64,000 nt of DNA. Origin: Hydrogenobacter sp. T-8 (GTDB taxonomy: Bacteria > Aquificota > Aquificia > Aquificales > Aquificaceae). How positions within the stretch are numbered: position 1 is the stretch's first letter; each line of letters opens with the position of its first letter. Shown here piece by piece: positions 25,219 to 34,003 of the stretch. The DNA lies in contig NZ_CP048795.1 in the NCBI RefSeq assembly GCF_011006175.1, positions 1,480,491-1,544,490 on the forward strand. The letters run 5' to 3'. The translations under genes were made by a program, and so were the position numbers. The notes beneath the pieces were generated by a model, which was not told the DNA's origin, searched no databases, and was given only the letters and a program-made list of their open reading frames with translations.

Positions 25219-25854
25219 ATGGCGAGTAAGAAGTGGGCTGTGAGCTTTTTTCTCACAGCTCTTTTCCCTATTCTCCTTACACTGTTTGTAGTTCGCCTTG
25301 CCTTCACAGACATTTTTGTGGAGTTCCTCTATAAAAGAGTAGACCTGCCACCAGACCCAATGCCCTATGAGCTAAGACTAAGCATAGCCAAACTCGGGCT
25401 TAGGTCTGTTCTTTCAGACAGTGGCATGGAAGAGTTCAAAAGCTCTGGAATTTTTAACGAAAGAGAGATAAAACATATGGAGGATGTGAAGAGGCTGTTG
25501 AGTTTTTCCTTTGGTTTTATGTATATCATCCTTCCTCTTTGGCTTTTTGGATTTCTTAGTTTAAAGAATAAAAGGGAGATGGGAAAGGTTTTATTCTTTG
25601 GTGGGCTGTTGCTTGAAGTTTTTGTCCTTTTTGTGTTAATTGTTTCTGCGGTCAACTATGACTGGCTTTTTACTGCCTTTCATAACCTTTTCTTTGACCC
25701 TTATTCGTGGCGTTTTAGAGACGAAGACATGCTTTTGAGGGTCTATCCCATGGACTTTTGGTTTAAGGCAACCTTGTATACTGCCTTAGGAGTTTTTCTT
25801 GTAAATCTTTTCCTTCAGACCCTTGGTTTTATCCTTTGGAGAAGAAGTTCCTGA
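25219..25854 (+). CDS. DUF1461/TIGR01906 membrane protein, similar to lipoprotein intramolecular transacylase Lit
   Basis: A 211-residue protein with about four membrane helices (about 10-28, 93-113, 122-145, 183-205). Between the last two is FHNLFFDPYSWRF followed by MLLRVYPMDFW, the conserved FHxxFF...W...L..P..fW pattern of the DUF1461 family. In Gram-positive bacteria a member, Lit, moves an acyl chain within lipoproteins. I infer family membership but not that activity here. TATACT (25207-25212) lies 6 nt before the ATG with no Shine-Dalgarno, so it may have its own leaderless promoter. It overlaps the GGDEF-EAL gene tail to tail by 26 bp. Confidence 0.72.
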   Translation: MASKKWAVSFFLTALFPILLTLFVVRLAFTDIFVEFLYKRVDLPPDPMPYELRLSIAKLGLRSVLSDSGMEEFKSSGIFNEREIKHMEDVKRLLSFSFGFMYIILPLWLFGFLSLKNKREMGKVLFFGGLLLEVFVLFVLIVSAVNYDWLFTAFHNLFFDPYSWRFRDEDMLLRVYPMDFWFKATLYTALGVFLVNLFLQTLGFILWRRSS

Positions 25855-28747
25855 GCTTCTCTTCCGCAGGTCCAGGCTTTCCTATGTAATAACCCTGTGC
25901 GTAATCTATGCCTAAGTCAAGGAGGATATCAATGGTCTCCACATCTTCCACATACTCCGCTACCGTTTTTATGCCAAGACCCTTTGCCACCTCTACCATG
26001 CTTTTTACAAAAATCCTGTCCACATGGGACCTCTTCATACTCTTTATAAATTCGCCTTCTATTTTAAGAAAATCCACAGGAAGATACTTAAGGTAAAGAA
26101 AAGAAGCATAACCAGAGCCAAAATCGTCTATGGCAAACCTAAAACCTGCCTCTTTTAAACCCTTTAGAAAACTACTCATCCTACCTATATCCTGTATTGC
26201 CTCCCTTTCTGTTATCTCAAAGACTATACGGTCAGTTTCAACACCATAAGTCCTTGCCCTTTGCACCACATCCTTTATAAAGTCATGCGTAAGATCCTGA
26301 GGTGAAAGGTTAATAAATAGTAAAATATCACTGTTATCCTTAATATAAGCTATCTTCTGAAACAATCCCTCTATCATGGCAATGTCCAGCTTTTGAACAA
26401 GCCCCATATCTTCTGCTATGTTTATAAACCTGCTTGCAGGAAGAAGCTCATCGTCTACTTTTAGCCTCATCAGTGCTTCAAAGCCCTCAACCTTTTCGGT
26501 GCTTAGATTAACTATGTCTTGCAAGAATACCTCTATAGATGCCTTTTCAAGGCTCTCCAGAACCTTTCTCTCAATCCTTCTAAAGGATGTATAAATTTCT
26601 TTTACAGATTCCTCTACGGTCTTTACCCTTCCTTTACCTTCCCTTTTTATGGCATGCATAAGGGCTTCACCGAGCGATAGTATCTCTTCCTTATTCTTCG
26701 CGTCCAGTGGATAACATACTATACCCACGCTTAAACTTGCACGGATTTCCGTATCACCAAAAGCCAGTGGCATATTTAGGATTTCCTGCCTCAACCTCTC
26801 CGCTATATATTCCACCACACCCTTATTAGCCTTTGGCAGTATTACGCCAAACTCATCTCCACCCAGCCTGCCAGCGGTATCAAGCCTTCTTATCTTCTTT
26901 TTGAGCACCTCAGCAACATGCTTAAGGACCATATCTCCCACGTGGTATCCGTAAGTGTCGTTTATAATTTTAAAGTTATCCACATCAATAAAAAGCAAAC
27001 ATAAAGGCTCTCCAGACCTATCAGACCTTTCTATTTCATCTTCAAGAAGCTTTTCAAAGCTTTTTCTGTTGTATAGCATGGTTAATGGGTCATATTCAGT
27101 TAAGAATCTTATACTTGCCTGTGCTTTCTCAAGGTCTTCTATCACCTTCATAAGCTTTACCACATGGAAAAGCTGATTGCTTACCGTTTTCAAAAAGAGA
27201 AACTCCTCTTTGTCAAAGCCTTTGTCTTTCCTAAGTCCTAACAAGCCCGACTGGTAAGAATTGCTTTCAAATTTGCAGTAAATGTATTTATCTCCCGCTC
27301 CATACATATCTGGACTTTCCATTACCTTTTCCAAAAGTTGGTGAAGTTTAAAATCTGGAAAGTTCTGCAAGAAACCACTTGAAAAAACCACTCTTTCTGG
27401 AAGCTCCGCATTCTTATTCCACATGTAGAAAACACTTCCATCCATCTTAAGGGTATAGTCAAGCCTTTCAAGCACCTGTTTAGAAAAGGTATCTATGTTG
27501 TTATATGCCTGAGTGGCATATTCAGAGGTTTCTAAGAGAAGGTAAAGTCTTTCAAGCTCCTTAGCCTTTTCCTCTATGATTTTATCAAAGTTCATGGCGT
27601 TTAGAAGATAGCCAAGTATTATCCTTTCAGTGTTTATTACATGAAGCCTGTCAAGCGGACTTTCCGGATACGCACTTAATCTGCTAACAATAAGATAGTC
27701 CTCATAAAGGCTGTAATGATATTCTCTGTCAAAGTATTGACCTCCAAGGTCCTTCAAAAGCCTTTTTATACTGTTCAAATCAATACCATCAAGCTTATAG
27801 CCCTTTGGACCATGAGCCACAGCCACAAGCCTGTTTTCCTTAAGACTGTATAAAAACATAAACTCAACGATGTAGGAAAAACCCTTATCCAGCCTTAAGA
27901 AAAAGATATTCTCCTCCTTTGTGGGTTTTGACCTTATTATTCCAGTGAGCAGTGTAAGGGCTGATTCCATAATTTGTAAAGCTCTCTGCCTAAGATTAAT
28001 ATAAAGGACTGCATAAAGTATGATTAGGTATGCCAAGAACCTATAAAAAGATGCAAGAACTATAAGAAAGTCATAAAAGTTTTTGTATAAGAAAAGGCTC
28101 AATGAGGAAAGAGAGATTAAATTAAGAGCTGTAAAAATATACCAAGAACATACACTTTCAAAGACCTTGTTTCTTACAACATAAAGGGCAAGGGAAGAGT
28201 AAAGAATTATAGAGAAGGCGTCAAAAGCATCTCTGTGCCAAGTCTGTCCTATACCCTCAAGATACAGGGGCGGTAGGTATGGATGAAACATAACTATCCC
28301 GAAGGAGGCTACAAGAGAAAAAGCTGTCAAAAATCTGTAGGATTTAAGAGGAATGTAGGTTTTAACTTTTGGATAAAAGGCGGAAATATAAAAGGCAAGC
28401 AAAACTAAACTTTTGGAGAGGAGAAAGAGATAAGCTACTTTGTTTCTTGTGTTCTTAGTTATAAAATCTGGGAAAAATACGAAGGAGAGTATATGAAACA
28501 GGTCTGGAATAAGGGAGGGTATTAGGAAAACTCCGAGGGCATAAAGCCTTTCGCTTATAAACCTTCTTCCCAAGGCGATGAGGGTTGCCACAAGAAAAAG
28601 GAGAAGGGCAAAGGAGCTTATTCTCAAAGTTGCTATCCAAAATGCAAAATTAGTCCTATCAAGGACAAGCTGGTCTCTATAGATGTAAGCTAAAAGCGTA
28701 ACAAAAACTCCTCCCAAGAGAAGCATAAAACTTACATATCTGTGCAT
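25829..28747 (-). CDS. large membrane GGDEF-EAL protein
   Basis: 972 residues. The first roughly 255 hold about eight membrane helices. Residues about 290-540 look like a GAF-type sensor, with a coiled segment near 395-420. The GGDEF domain starts at YDPLTMLYNRKSF; its active site is GRLGGDEF with an RxxD site (RRLD) five residues before it. The EAL domain starts at EGFEALMRL and retains FEITE, DDFGSGYASF and KIEGEF. Both catalytic sets look intact, so it could make and degrade c-di-GMP. The ATG at 28747 overlaps the SDR stop (TGATG); the longer reading starts at TTG. Confidence 0.93.
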   Translation of the reverse strand: MHRYVSFMLLLGGVFVTLLAYIYRDQLVLDRTNFAFWIATLRISSFALLLFLVATLIALGRRFISERLYALGVFLIPSLIPDLFHILSFVFFPDFITKNTRNKVAYLFLLSKSLVLLAFYISAFYPKVKTYIPLKSYRFLTAFSLVASFGIVMFHPYLPPLYLEGIGQTWHRDAFDAFSIILYSSLALYVVRNKVFESVCSWYIFTALNLISLSSLSLFLYKNFYDFLIVLASFYRFLAYLIILYAVLYINLRQRALQIMESALTLLTGIIRSKPTKEENIFFLRLDKGFSYIVEFMFLYSLKENRLVAVAHGPKGYKLDGIDLNSIKRLLKDLGGQYFDREYHYSLYEDYLIVSRLSAYPESPLDRLHVINTERIILGYLLNAMNFDKIIEEKAKELERLYLLLETSEYATQAYNNIDTFSKQVLERLDYTLKMDGSVFYMWNKNAELPERVVFSSGFLQNFPDFKLHQLLEKVMESPDMYGAGDKYIYCKFESNSYQSGLLGLRKDKGFDKEEFLFLKTVSNQLFHVVKLMKVIEDLEKAQASIRFLTEYDPLTMLYNRKSFEKLLEDEIERSDRSGEPLCLLFIDVDNFKIINDTYGYHVGDMVLKHVAEVLKKKIRRLDTAGRLGGDEFGVILPKANKGVVEYIAERLRQEILNMPLAFGDTEIRASLSVGIVCYPLDAKNKEEILSLGEALMHAIKREGKGRVKTVEESVKEIYTSFRRIERKVLESLEKASIEVFLQDIVNLSTEKVEGFEALMRLKVDDELLPASRFINIAEDMGLVQKLDIAMIEGLFQKIAYIKDNSDILLFINLSPQDLTHDFIKDVVQRARTYGVETDRIVFEITEREAIQDIGRMSSFLKGLKEAGFRFAIDDFGSGYASFLYLKYLPVDFLKIEGEFIKSMKRSHVDRIFVKSMVEVAKGLGIKTVAEYVEDVETIDILLDLGIDYAQGYYIGKPGPAEEKLRNFFSKG

Positions 28748-29433
28748 CAAATAGTATTATAATCGTAAGAACCACTTGGAACTTTAGAGCTTATTAGCTT
28801 TAGGATAAAGTCCGCTACTTTTTCTGGAGGCTTTAGGGTCATTGGGTTTTCATGTGGATACGCCTTTGCTCTCATCTGCGTTCTTGTGGCACCGGGATTA
28901 AAGGCATAAACCCTTATGTCTTTGTCTTTTAGCTCCTCTGCCAAAAGTAAACTAAAACCCTCTATACCAAACTTGGAGACCGCATAAGCTCCCCAGTAGG
29001 GTGCAGGTCTTTTGCCAGCACCAGAAGACATATTAACTATAACCGAGCCAGGGTTCATGTAAGGAATTGCATATTTTGTCATATAGAAAACTCCGTTTAT
29101 ATTAACCCTTATAACCTCTTCCCACACATCTTCGGGATAGTTCTCAATAGAAACTCTCTCACCCAGAAGGCTTGCGTTGTTTACCAAAAGGTCAATGCGT
29201 CCCATATTCTGAACGCAAAAGCGGACAAAATCCCTAACAGAAACCCTATCCCCCACATCACAGGCTTTTGTGTATAGACTTTGAGGGTTTCCCAGCTCCT
29301 CCCTTAATCTTCTTAGGTCTTCTTCTTTTCTTGAGCAGGTGCAAACCTGCCAACCCTCCTTTATAAGTCTTTCCACTATTGCCCTTCCTATACCCTTGCT
29401 TCCACCAGTTATTATGGCTTTTTTACCATCCAT
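28747..29433 (-). CDS. short-chain dehydrogenase/reductase
   Basis: A 228-residue NAD(P)-dependent Rossmann enzyme. GGSKGIGRAIVERL at residues 10-23 binds the cofactor; NNAS, NMSSG and the catalytic YAVSK (about residue 150) are all in place. The family covers many alcohol and ketone substrates, and nothing nearby fixes this one. The ATG at 29433 has no ribosome site, but TAAAAT ends 7 nt before it. Translation of the downstream GGDEF-EAL gene is coupled by a one-base overlap. Confidence 0.9.
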   Translation of the reverse strand: MDGKKAIITGGSKGIGRAIVERLIKEGWQVCTCSRKEEDLRRLREELGNPQSLYTKACDVGDRVSVRDFVRFCVQNMGRIDLLVNNASLLGERVSIENYPEDVWEEVIRVNINGVFYMTKYAIPYMNPGSVIVNMSSGAGKRPAPYWGAYAVSKFGIEGFSLLLAEELKDKDIRVYAFNPGATRTQMRAKAYPHENPMTLKPPEKVADFILKLISSKVPSGSYDYNTI

Positions 29434-29440
29434 GGTTTAT

Positions 29441-29456
29441 ATTTTAAGGATATAAT
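29441..29456. promoter_or_regulatory. divergent -10 boxes for the SDR and PDO genes
   Basis: Minus-strand TAAAAT (29441-29446) serves the SDR with a 7-nt gap to the ATG. Plus-strand TATAAT (29451-29456) serves the PDO gene, whose ATG at 29479 has AAAGGAGGT upstream. The leaderless and leadered genes are thus back to back within 45 bp. Confidence 0.45.
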
Positions 29457-29478
29457 AAAGACCTAAAGGAGGTAGAAA

Positions 29479-30153
29479 ATGCTTCTTAACCTTGAGGTGA
29501 GAACCCAGCTCAAAGACATATTCTCAAAGGAGCTAAAGGAACAGGTAAACCTAAAACTCTTCTCTCAAGCCATAGGCTGTGAGACCTGTCAAGTGGCAGA
29601 AGAACTTTTGAAGGAGCTTGCGGATGTAGAACCGGAAAAGATAAAGCTGGAGGTCTACTCACCTCTCATAGACAGGGAAGTAAGCCAGAAGTATGGTATT
29701 GATAGGGTGCCAACTATAGTGATAGAGGGCGACAAGGATTATGGCATACGCTACATAGGTCTTCCTGCAGGGCTTGAGTTTACTACTTTGGTTCAGGGTA
29801 TAGTGCAAGTATCAAAGAGAGAGCCAAAGCTCTCAGAGAAGACTGTGGAAATGCTAAAAGGCATAGACCTACCGATGGAGATTATGGTTTTTGTTACCAC
29901 CTCTTGTGGATACTGTCCTTCCGCAGCCATAACCGCTATGAATTTTGCCATGACAAACGATAACATAACCGCACTAATAGTTGATGCCAGCGAGAATATG
30001 GACCTTGCGGAGAGGTTTCAGGTTGTGGGTGTGCCAAAGATAGTTATAAATAGAGGGCTTGCGGAGTTTGTGGGTGCACAGCCAGAAAACAATTTCCTCG
30101 GGTATGTAATATCCGCCTACGAAAAGCTAAGGAGAGAAAATGGACAGGCTTGA
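29479..30153 (+). CDS. glutaredoxin-like protein disulfide oxidoreductase (PDO)
   Basis: A 224-residue cytoplasmic protein made of two thioredoxin folds, each with a CxxC: GCETCQVA near residue 31 and SCGYCPSA near 145. RVPTIVIEG and GVPKIVINR supply the cis-prolines. PDOs are typical of hyperthermophiles, including Aquifex, where disulfide bonds stabilise cytosolic proteins. A good Shine-Dalgarno is present. The TPR gene overlaps its end by 14 bp. Confidence 0.93.
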   Translation: MLLNLEVRTQLKDIFSKELKEQVNLKLFSQAIGCETCQVAEELLKELADVEPEKIKLEVYSPLIDREVSQKYGIDRVPTIVIEGDKDYGIRYIGLPAGLEFTTLVQGIVQVSKREPKLSEKTVEMLKGIDLPMEIMVFVTTSCGYCPSAAITAMNFAMTNDNITALIVDASENMDLAERFQVVGVPKIVINRGLAEFVGAQPENNFLGYVISAYEKLRRENGQA

Positions 30154-30463
30154 GTATTTTAAAAGTTTGTTGGAAAAGACACCAGACAGTCCTATTTTGC
30201 ATTACTCTTTAGCACTGGAATACTACAAGCTAAGAGATTACCAAAACACCATAAGGCATATGGAGAAGTATTTGAGCCTAAAGGAAGACGAAGGGGCAGG
30301 CTATCGCATCCTTGCCAAGTGCTACGAAGAGCTCGGCGAATACGAAAAAGCTATAGAGGTCCTACAGGAAGGCGTGGAAAAGGCTTTAAAGCATAACCAT
30401 CCAAGCATGGCAGAGGAGTTTAGGTCTTGGATAGAGCAGTTAAGGTCTTTACAGTCCTTTTAG
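30140..30463 (+). CDS. small tetratricopeptide-repeat protein
   Basis: A 107-residue helical protein with three TPR units (SPILHYSLALEYYKLRDYQN, AGYRILAKCYEELGEYEKA, and a shorter first or last copy). It lacks a signal peptide, so it is likely a cytoplasmic scaffold. It overlaps the PDO gene by 14 bp and the next gene by 37 bp, which implies one operon. No specific function can be assigned. Confidence 0.85.
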   Translation: MDRLEYFKSLLEKTPDSPILHYSLALEYYKLRDYQNTIRHMEKYLSLKEDEGAGYRILAKCYEELGEYEKAIEVLQEGVEKALKHNHPSMAEEFRSWIEQLRSLQSF

Positions 30464-31188
30464 GGCTTATTGGTTTTTCTTCTGCTCAAGAGCTAAAAGC
30501 CTGCTACAAGGCTTATCTACTTTTCCTGCCTGTGGCAGAGACATGTATAACTTATAAACAGCAAAATAACAACCTCAAGGTTGAAAGCTTTGTTAGAACC
30601 ATAAATGTGGGCAAGCTGGTAAAAAGGGTCTACAATAGGGGTGGTGCAGAGATAGAGCTTCCCGAACTTTCTCCACGACGCTTCGTTTACTATCAGGAAG
30701 AGGGAGAGTTCAAAAGATATCAAGAATACATCTTTGGCAACGGTAAGATAAAGACCACTGAAATAAAGTATGTAAAACTGAGCGACCAGATTGAAAAGAA
30801 AGAAGAGAAGGAATATAACTACAAAGGCTTTGTAGACCCATACACAGCCAGTCTAATACTGTATAGAGATAGTGCAAGGGTAGAGAAGGGGACGGTAAAG
30901 ATGTTTTATGACGATAAGGAATACTGGCTACCTTACGGTGTTGTAGGAAGGGAACAAATAGACACGTCAGCAGGCTCTTTCATTACAAGAAAGATAGAAG
31001 TCCATCCTAATATAGAAACAAAGGGACTATTGAAACCCAGAGGCACATGGTATTTATGGATAGATGAGGAAACAAACTTACCAGTCAGAATGGAATTGAA
31101 ATTTATTATAGGCTCCGCATCTGCAAGACTTGAGAAAGTAGAAGGAGATAAAAATCTTCTTAGAAATGTCTTAAGTGCAAAAAAGTAG
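30427..31188 (+). CDS. exported DUF3108-like protein
   Basis: About 253 residues, with signal peptide (VFTVLLGLIGFSSAQ) and a beta-rich body. DPYTASLILYR and the ending GTWYLWIDEETNLPVRMEL resemble DUF3108 proteins, which are periplasmic and of unknown role, often near envelope genes. The start is a TTG at 30427 preceded by AGAGGAG at 8 nt; no ATG fits the signal peptide. The start lies inside the TPR gene, so translation is probably coupled. Confidence 0.78.
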   Translation: MDRAVKVFTVLLGLIGFSSAQELKACYKAYLLFLPVAETCITYKQQNNNLKVESFVRTINVGKLVKRVYNRGGAEIELPELSPRRFVYYQEEGEFKRYQEYIFGNGKIKTTEIKYVKLSDQIEKKEEKEYNYKGFVDPYTASLILYRDSARVEKGTVKMFYDDKEYWLPYGVVGREQIDTSAGSFITRKIEVHPNIETKGLLKPRGTWYLWIDEETNLPVRMELKFIIGSASARLEKVEGDKNLLRNVLSAKK

Positions 31189-31204
31189 GGGGCGTATAGC
31201 CCCC
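31188..31204. terminator. bidirectional terminator hairpin
   Basis: GGGGGC-GTATA-GCCCCC (31188-31204) has a perfect 6-bp stem. On the minus strand it is followed by CTACTTTTTTGC, a good T-run for the gene at 31214-31450. On the plus strand it ends the DUF3108 transcript less cleanly. Confidence 0.75.
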
Positions 31205-31213
31205 AAGAGGTGT

Positions 31214-31450
31214 TTACTTCTTTTGTTCTGCAGGAGCACCTTCCTTCTTTTCTTCCTTCTTGTGTTCTTTCTTGTGCACCTTCTTGTGAGCCTTTTTCTT
31301 TTCCTGCTTTTGCTCCTGCTTTTGCTCCGCTGCAGGCTTTGCAGGTTCAGCTGGCTTAGCAGGCTCAGCTGGCTTAGCAGGCTGTGCCTGCTGTGCAAGA
31401 GCTGCACCGCTGAAGGCTACTGCAAGCAGTAGTGCAAGTGCTTTCTTCAT
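31214..31450 (-). CDS. secreted Ala/Pro then Lys/His/Glu-rich low-complexity protein
   Basis: 78 residues. A clear signal peptide (MKKALALLLAVAFSGAALAQ) is followed by three copies of AKPAEP and then a highly charged tail with repeated HKK units (KKAHKKVHKKEHKKE). An 18-bp DNA unit is repeated at 31341-31358 and 31359-31376. The longer reading to 31513 is rejected because AGGAGG (31458-31463, minus) precedes the ATG at 31450. The tail could bind metals, polyanions or the cell wall; this is a guess. A 7-4-7 regulatory repeat is upstream. Confidence 0.82.
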   Translation of the reverse strand: MKKALALLLAVAFSGAALAQQAQPAKPAEPAKPAEPAKPAAEQKQEQKQEKKKAHKKVHKKEHKKEEKKEGAPAEQKK

Positions 31451-31483
31451 GGTTAAACCTCCTTTAGGTTTTTGATGTTTAAA

Positions 31484-31518
31484 AGCATAAAAAAAGAAAG
31501 ATGAAAATTTCATGAAAA
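31484..31518 (-). promoter_or_regulatory. Pho-box-like promoter of the secreted low-complexity protein
   Basis: Read on the minus strand: TTTTCAT, GAAA, TTTTCAT (31501-31518), then 11 bp, then TATGCT as -10 (31484-31489). Two 7-bp direct repeats 4 bp apart, set 11 bp from the -10 and replacing a -35, match the geometry of PhoB/OmpR-family sites. The same arrangement precedes the polysaccharide operon at 49462-49496. Confidence 0.55.
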
Positions 31519-31520
31519 CT

Positions 31521-32369
31521 CTACAATTTTTGTTTAAGGAGTAAGAGGACTAATTGATAAAGCACAGAGGCTAAACCCACCGCGTAATAAAAACTGTGAT
31601 GATGTTCTATAAACCATATAAGCCTGTAGGCGATACCCATAAGAAGTAAGGTGGACAGGGCGTTAAAAATACCAGCCAAGTATTCCCTTGAAGAGGTTTT
31701 CTTGTCATCGCTTACTATCCTATTAAGGCTCAGTTTGTAGACTTTGAAGTCTGTAGCAAAAGTCTTTCCTTCCCTTTGGGTAAGAAGGGAACCATCCTCA
31801 AAGGTAAGTGTTCCCGCTTCCACTCTTGCCTTCTTTGCTACAACCACACCCTCATTAAACTTGAAGAATATACCTTCAAGAGTGTTTCCATCTCTCTTTT
31901 CTACATATAGGGTAAACTGTCCAAAACTTTGAAAACTCTTTGAAGGGATGGAAGTTATTAGAAGAGCGTAATATTTCAGTGTAAGCTGTCTTCTTACAAA
32001 ACCAATATCCTCTTCGTTTAATGTTAGAAACACAAAGGAAAGGGCAAAAATAACAGGAAACAGCATAAAAATGCTTTTCGTATATAGATTAATAGGTCTT
32101 ATTCCAAAAGACTGTATAACATGAAGTTTTTTACCTTCTTTTAATTCAAAAAGTTGGAAGGCAAAGGCTATAAAGAATGCGGTTGGAAGCATGTAGGAGA
32201 AATAAAACAAAAACCAGAGTAAAAGAAAAGGCAGAGAGTCTTTAAGAGGCAACTGAAACAGTATTTGGTCAAGTCTAATTATCTGGAATATGAGAAACAC
32301 AAAGGTAAACAGAAGGCTGATAATCACAGCAAGTCTAAAAAACCTCCAAAAAAACCAACTAAATATCAT
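31521..32369 (-). CDS. LptF/LptG-family permease
   Basis: A 282-residue inner-membrane protein with three N-terminal helices, a soluble beta-rich middle (about 120-215) and two or three C-terminal helices. This is the YjgP/YjgQ layout of the lipopolysaccharide export transporter. It is shorter than the usual 350 residues, mainly at the C-terminal end. Whether it is LptF or LptG cannot be told. It overlaps the TPR gene upstream by an ATGA. No other lpt genes are in the window. Confidence 0.8.
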   Translation of the reverse strand: MIFSWFFWRFFRLAVIISLLFTFVFLIFQIIRLDQILFQLPLKDSLPFLLLWFLFYFSYMLPTAFFIAFAFQLFELKEGKKLHVIQSFGIRPINLYTKSIFMLFPVIFALSFVFLTLNEEDIGFVRRQLTLKYYALLITSIPSKSFQSFGQFTLYVEKRDGNTLEGIFFKFNEGVVVAKKARVEAGTLTFEDGSLLTQREGKTFATDFKVYKLSLNRIVSDDKKTSSREYLAGIFNALSTLLLMGIAYRLIWFIEHHHSFYYAVGLASVLYQLVLLLLKQKL

Positions 32370-34003
32370 TGAGCTTTTATCTTACCCTTTAGCCTTTCCT
32401 TTTGGTTTGGTTCTCCCCTTTTACCCTGCATTAGCAGGTCATAGGCTTTTTTGTAATATTCCTGTGCTTCCTTTTCCCTTCCTAACTTGAGGAGGATATC
32501 TCCCATGTGTTCGTATAGCACAGGGTCTTCCTTTTCCTTTTCAAGAGCCTTGAGAAGAAGCTCCTTAGCCTTTATGTAATCTCCACGGTAATACAAAACC
32601 CACGCCATACTGTCTATATATGCGGGGTTTTCTTGGTCTTTTTGAAGAGCTCTTTTTATGAGCTTTTCCGCTTCATCCAATCTTGCACCTTCATACCAAA
32701 GGAGAAGAGAGTATCCAAGATGGTTCAAAAGCTCTGGGTCATCAGGGTTTAGCTCAAGAGCTTTTTTGAGGTCTTCCTCCGCAGACAGTATCTTGCCCAA
32801 TTTGTCGTAGACTATTGCTCTTAGGAAATAACCTCTATAATCCCTTGGGTTTATCTCCACTGCTTTGTTTACGTATTTAAGGGCTTGCTCAAGTTCCTCC
32901 TTCTCACTGTAAAGGTTTCCCATAAGAAGGTTTAGCTGATAACTGTTTGGGTCTACTGCAAGAGCCTTTTTGAGTATGTCCTCTGCTTTTTGGTATTCTT
33001 TCCTATCTATGTATATACCAGCGAGTCTTTCAAGGATCTTTGGGTTGTTTCCTACCTTTTTCTGAAGGTTAAGATATATTTCAAGAGCTTTGTCAGTTTC
33101 CTTTTCAAACTCAAGAAGGAGTGCATAGCTATAAGCCACGTCTGGATTATCTGGATTTTCCCTATACAGATTCTCTAAAAGTTCTTTAGCCTTTTTCGTG
33201 TCTCCAGACCTTATAAGGATAAGGGCATACTGATACAGATAATCGCCGTCGGGATAAAGTTCTGCCAGTTTTTGGTAAACATCCTTTGCTTCTTCATATC
33301 TGCCTGTTATTGCATATATGTTTGCAAGCCTTTCTAAGGCACTTCTGTTGGCTGGGTCTTGCTTGAGTATGTCCTTATATAAGCTTTCCGCTCTTGAGTA
33401 TTCTCCTCTCTGTTCGTATATGCTTCCAAGGGTTATAAAACCAGCTTCAAAGTCTCCTTTTACCTTCAGAGATTTCTCAAGGTATTCTATAGCTTCTTGC
33501 TGTTTACCCTCAGAAAGGGCAATTCTTGCAAGCATAAAATAGGGTAGAGGATTTTCTGGACTAAGCTCTGCCAGCCTTGTAAGCACACTGCGAGCCTTTA
33601 CCATCTGTCCACTTCTAAGGTATTCTTCTGCTAAAAAGACCATTATCTCCTTTGACTCTGGGTTCTTCGAATATCCTTCCTCAAGGACTTTTAAGGCTTT
33701 TTCTCCTTCTCTTCTTATACCGTATACACTATGGAGCAGGAGGTATGGGTCGGGCATATTAGGATACTTTGACTTAAACTCGCTGGCAACCTTGAGTGCC
33801 ATGTCGTTTTTTTTCAGCTTGAGGGCTAACCTCACAACGTCCACATACAAAGATGGTGTTGGTGCCCTTTCAAGGGCTCTCAGGCAGTAGCTTTCAGCTT
33901 TAAGTGGTTCTTTCTCTTGATAGAGCCTGCAGAAAACATAATCGGTATATGGATTGTAAGCTAAAGACACACCAAGGAGCATAAGAAAAAAAAGCACCCT
34001 CAT
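32366..34003 (-). CDS. exported tetratricopeptide-repeat protein
   Basis: A 545-residue protein with a signal peptide (MRVLFFLMLLGVSLA) and at least twelve TPR units covering most of its length. Such proteins act as periplasmic or outer-membrane scaffolds, for example in polysaccharide or protein export. It is coupled on both sides by ATGA overlaps, to the universal stress protein upstream and the Lpt-like permease downstream. AGGAG lies at a good distance before the ATG. Confidence 0.88.
   Translation of the reverse strand: MRVLFFLMLLGVSLAYNPYTDYVFCRLYQEKEPLKAESYCLRALERAPTPSLYVDVVRLALKLKKNDMALKVASEFKSKYPNMPDPYLLLHSVYGIRREGEKALKVLEEGYSKNPESKEIMVFLAEEYLRSGQMVKARSVLTRLAELSPENPLPYFMLARIALSEGKQQEAIEYLEKSLKVKGDFEAGFITLGSIYEQRGEYSRAESLYKDILKQDPANRSALERLANIYAITGRYEEAKDVYQKLAELYPDGDYLYQYALILIRSGDTKKAKELLENLYRENPDNPDVAYSYALLLEFEKETDKALEIYLNLQKKVGNNPKILERLAGIYIDRKEYQKAEDILKKALAVDPNSYQLNLLMGNLYSEKEELEQALKYVNKAVEINPRDYRGYFLRAIVYDKLGKILSAEEDLKKALELNPDDPELLNHLGYSLLLWYEGARLDEAEKLIKRALQKDQENPAYIDSMAWVLYYRGDYIKAKELLLKALEKEKEDPVLYEHMGDILLKLGREKEAQEYYKKAYDLLMQGKRGEPNQKERLKGKIKAQ

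Noticed and set aside
31341-31376. possible CRISPR-like or satellite repeat
   Set aside because: Only two adjacent 18-bp units without spacers, inside a coding region, encoding AKPAEP repeats. No CRISPR array was seen anywhere in the window.
31175-31432. 85-codon plus-strand frame rich in Leu/Phe opposite the secreted low-complexity gene
   Set aside because: It is the mirror of the Lys/Ala repeat; the minus frame has a signal peptide and a Shine-Dalgarno.
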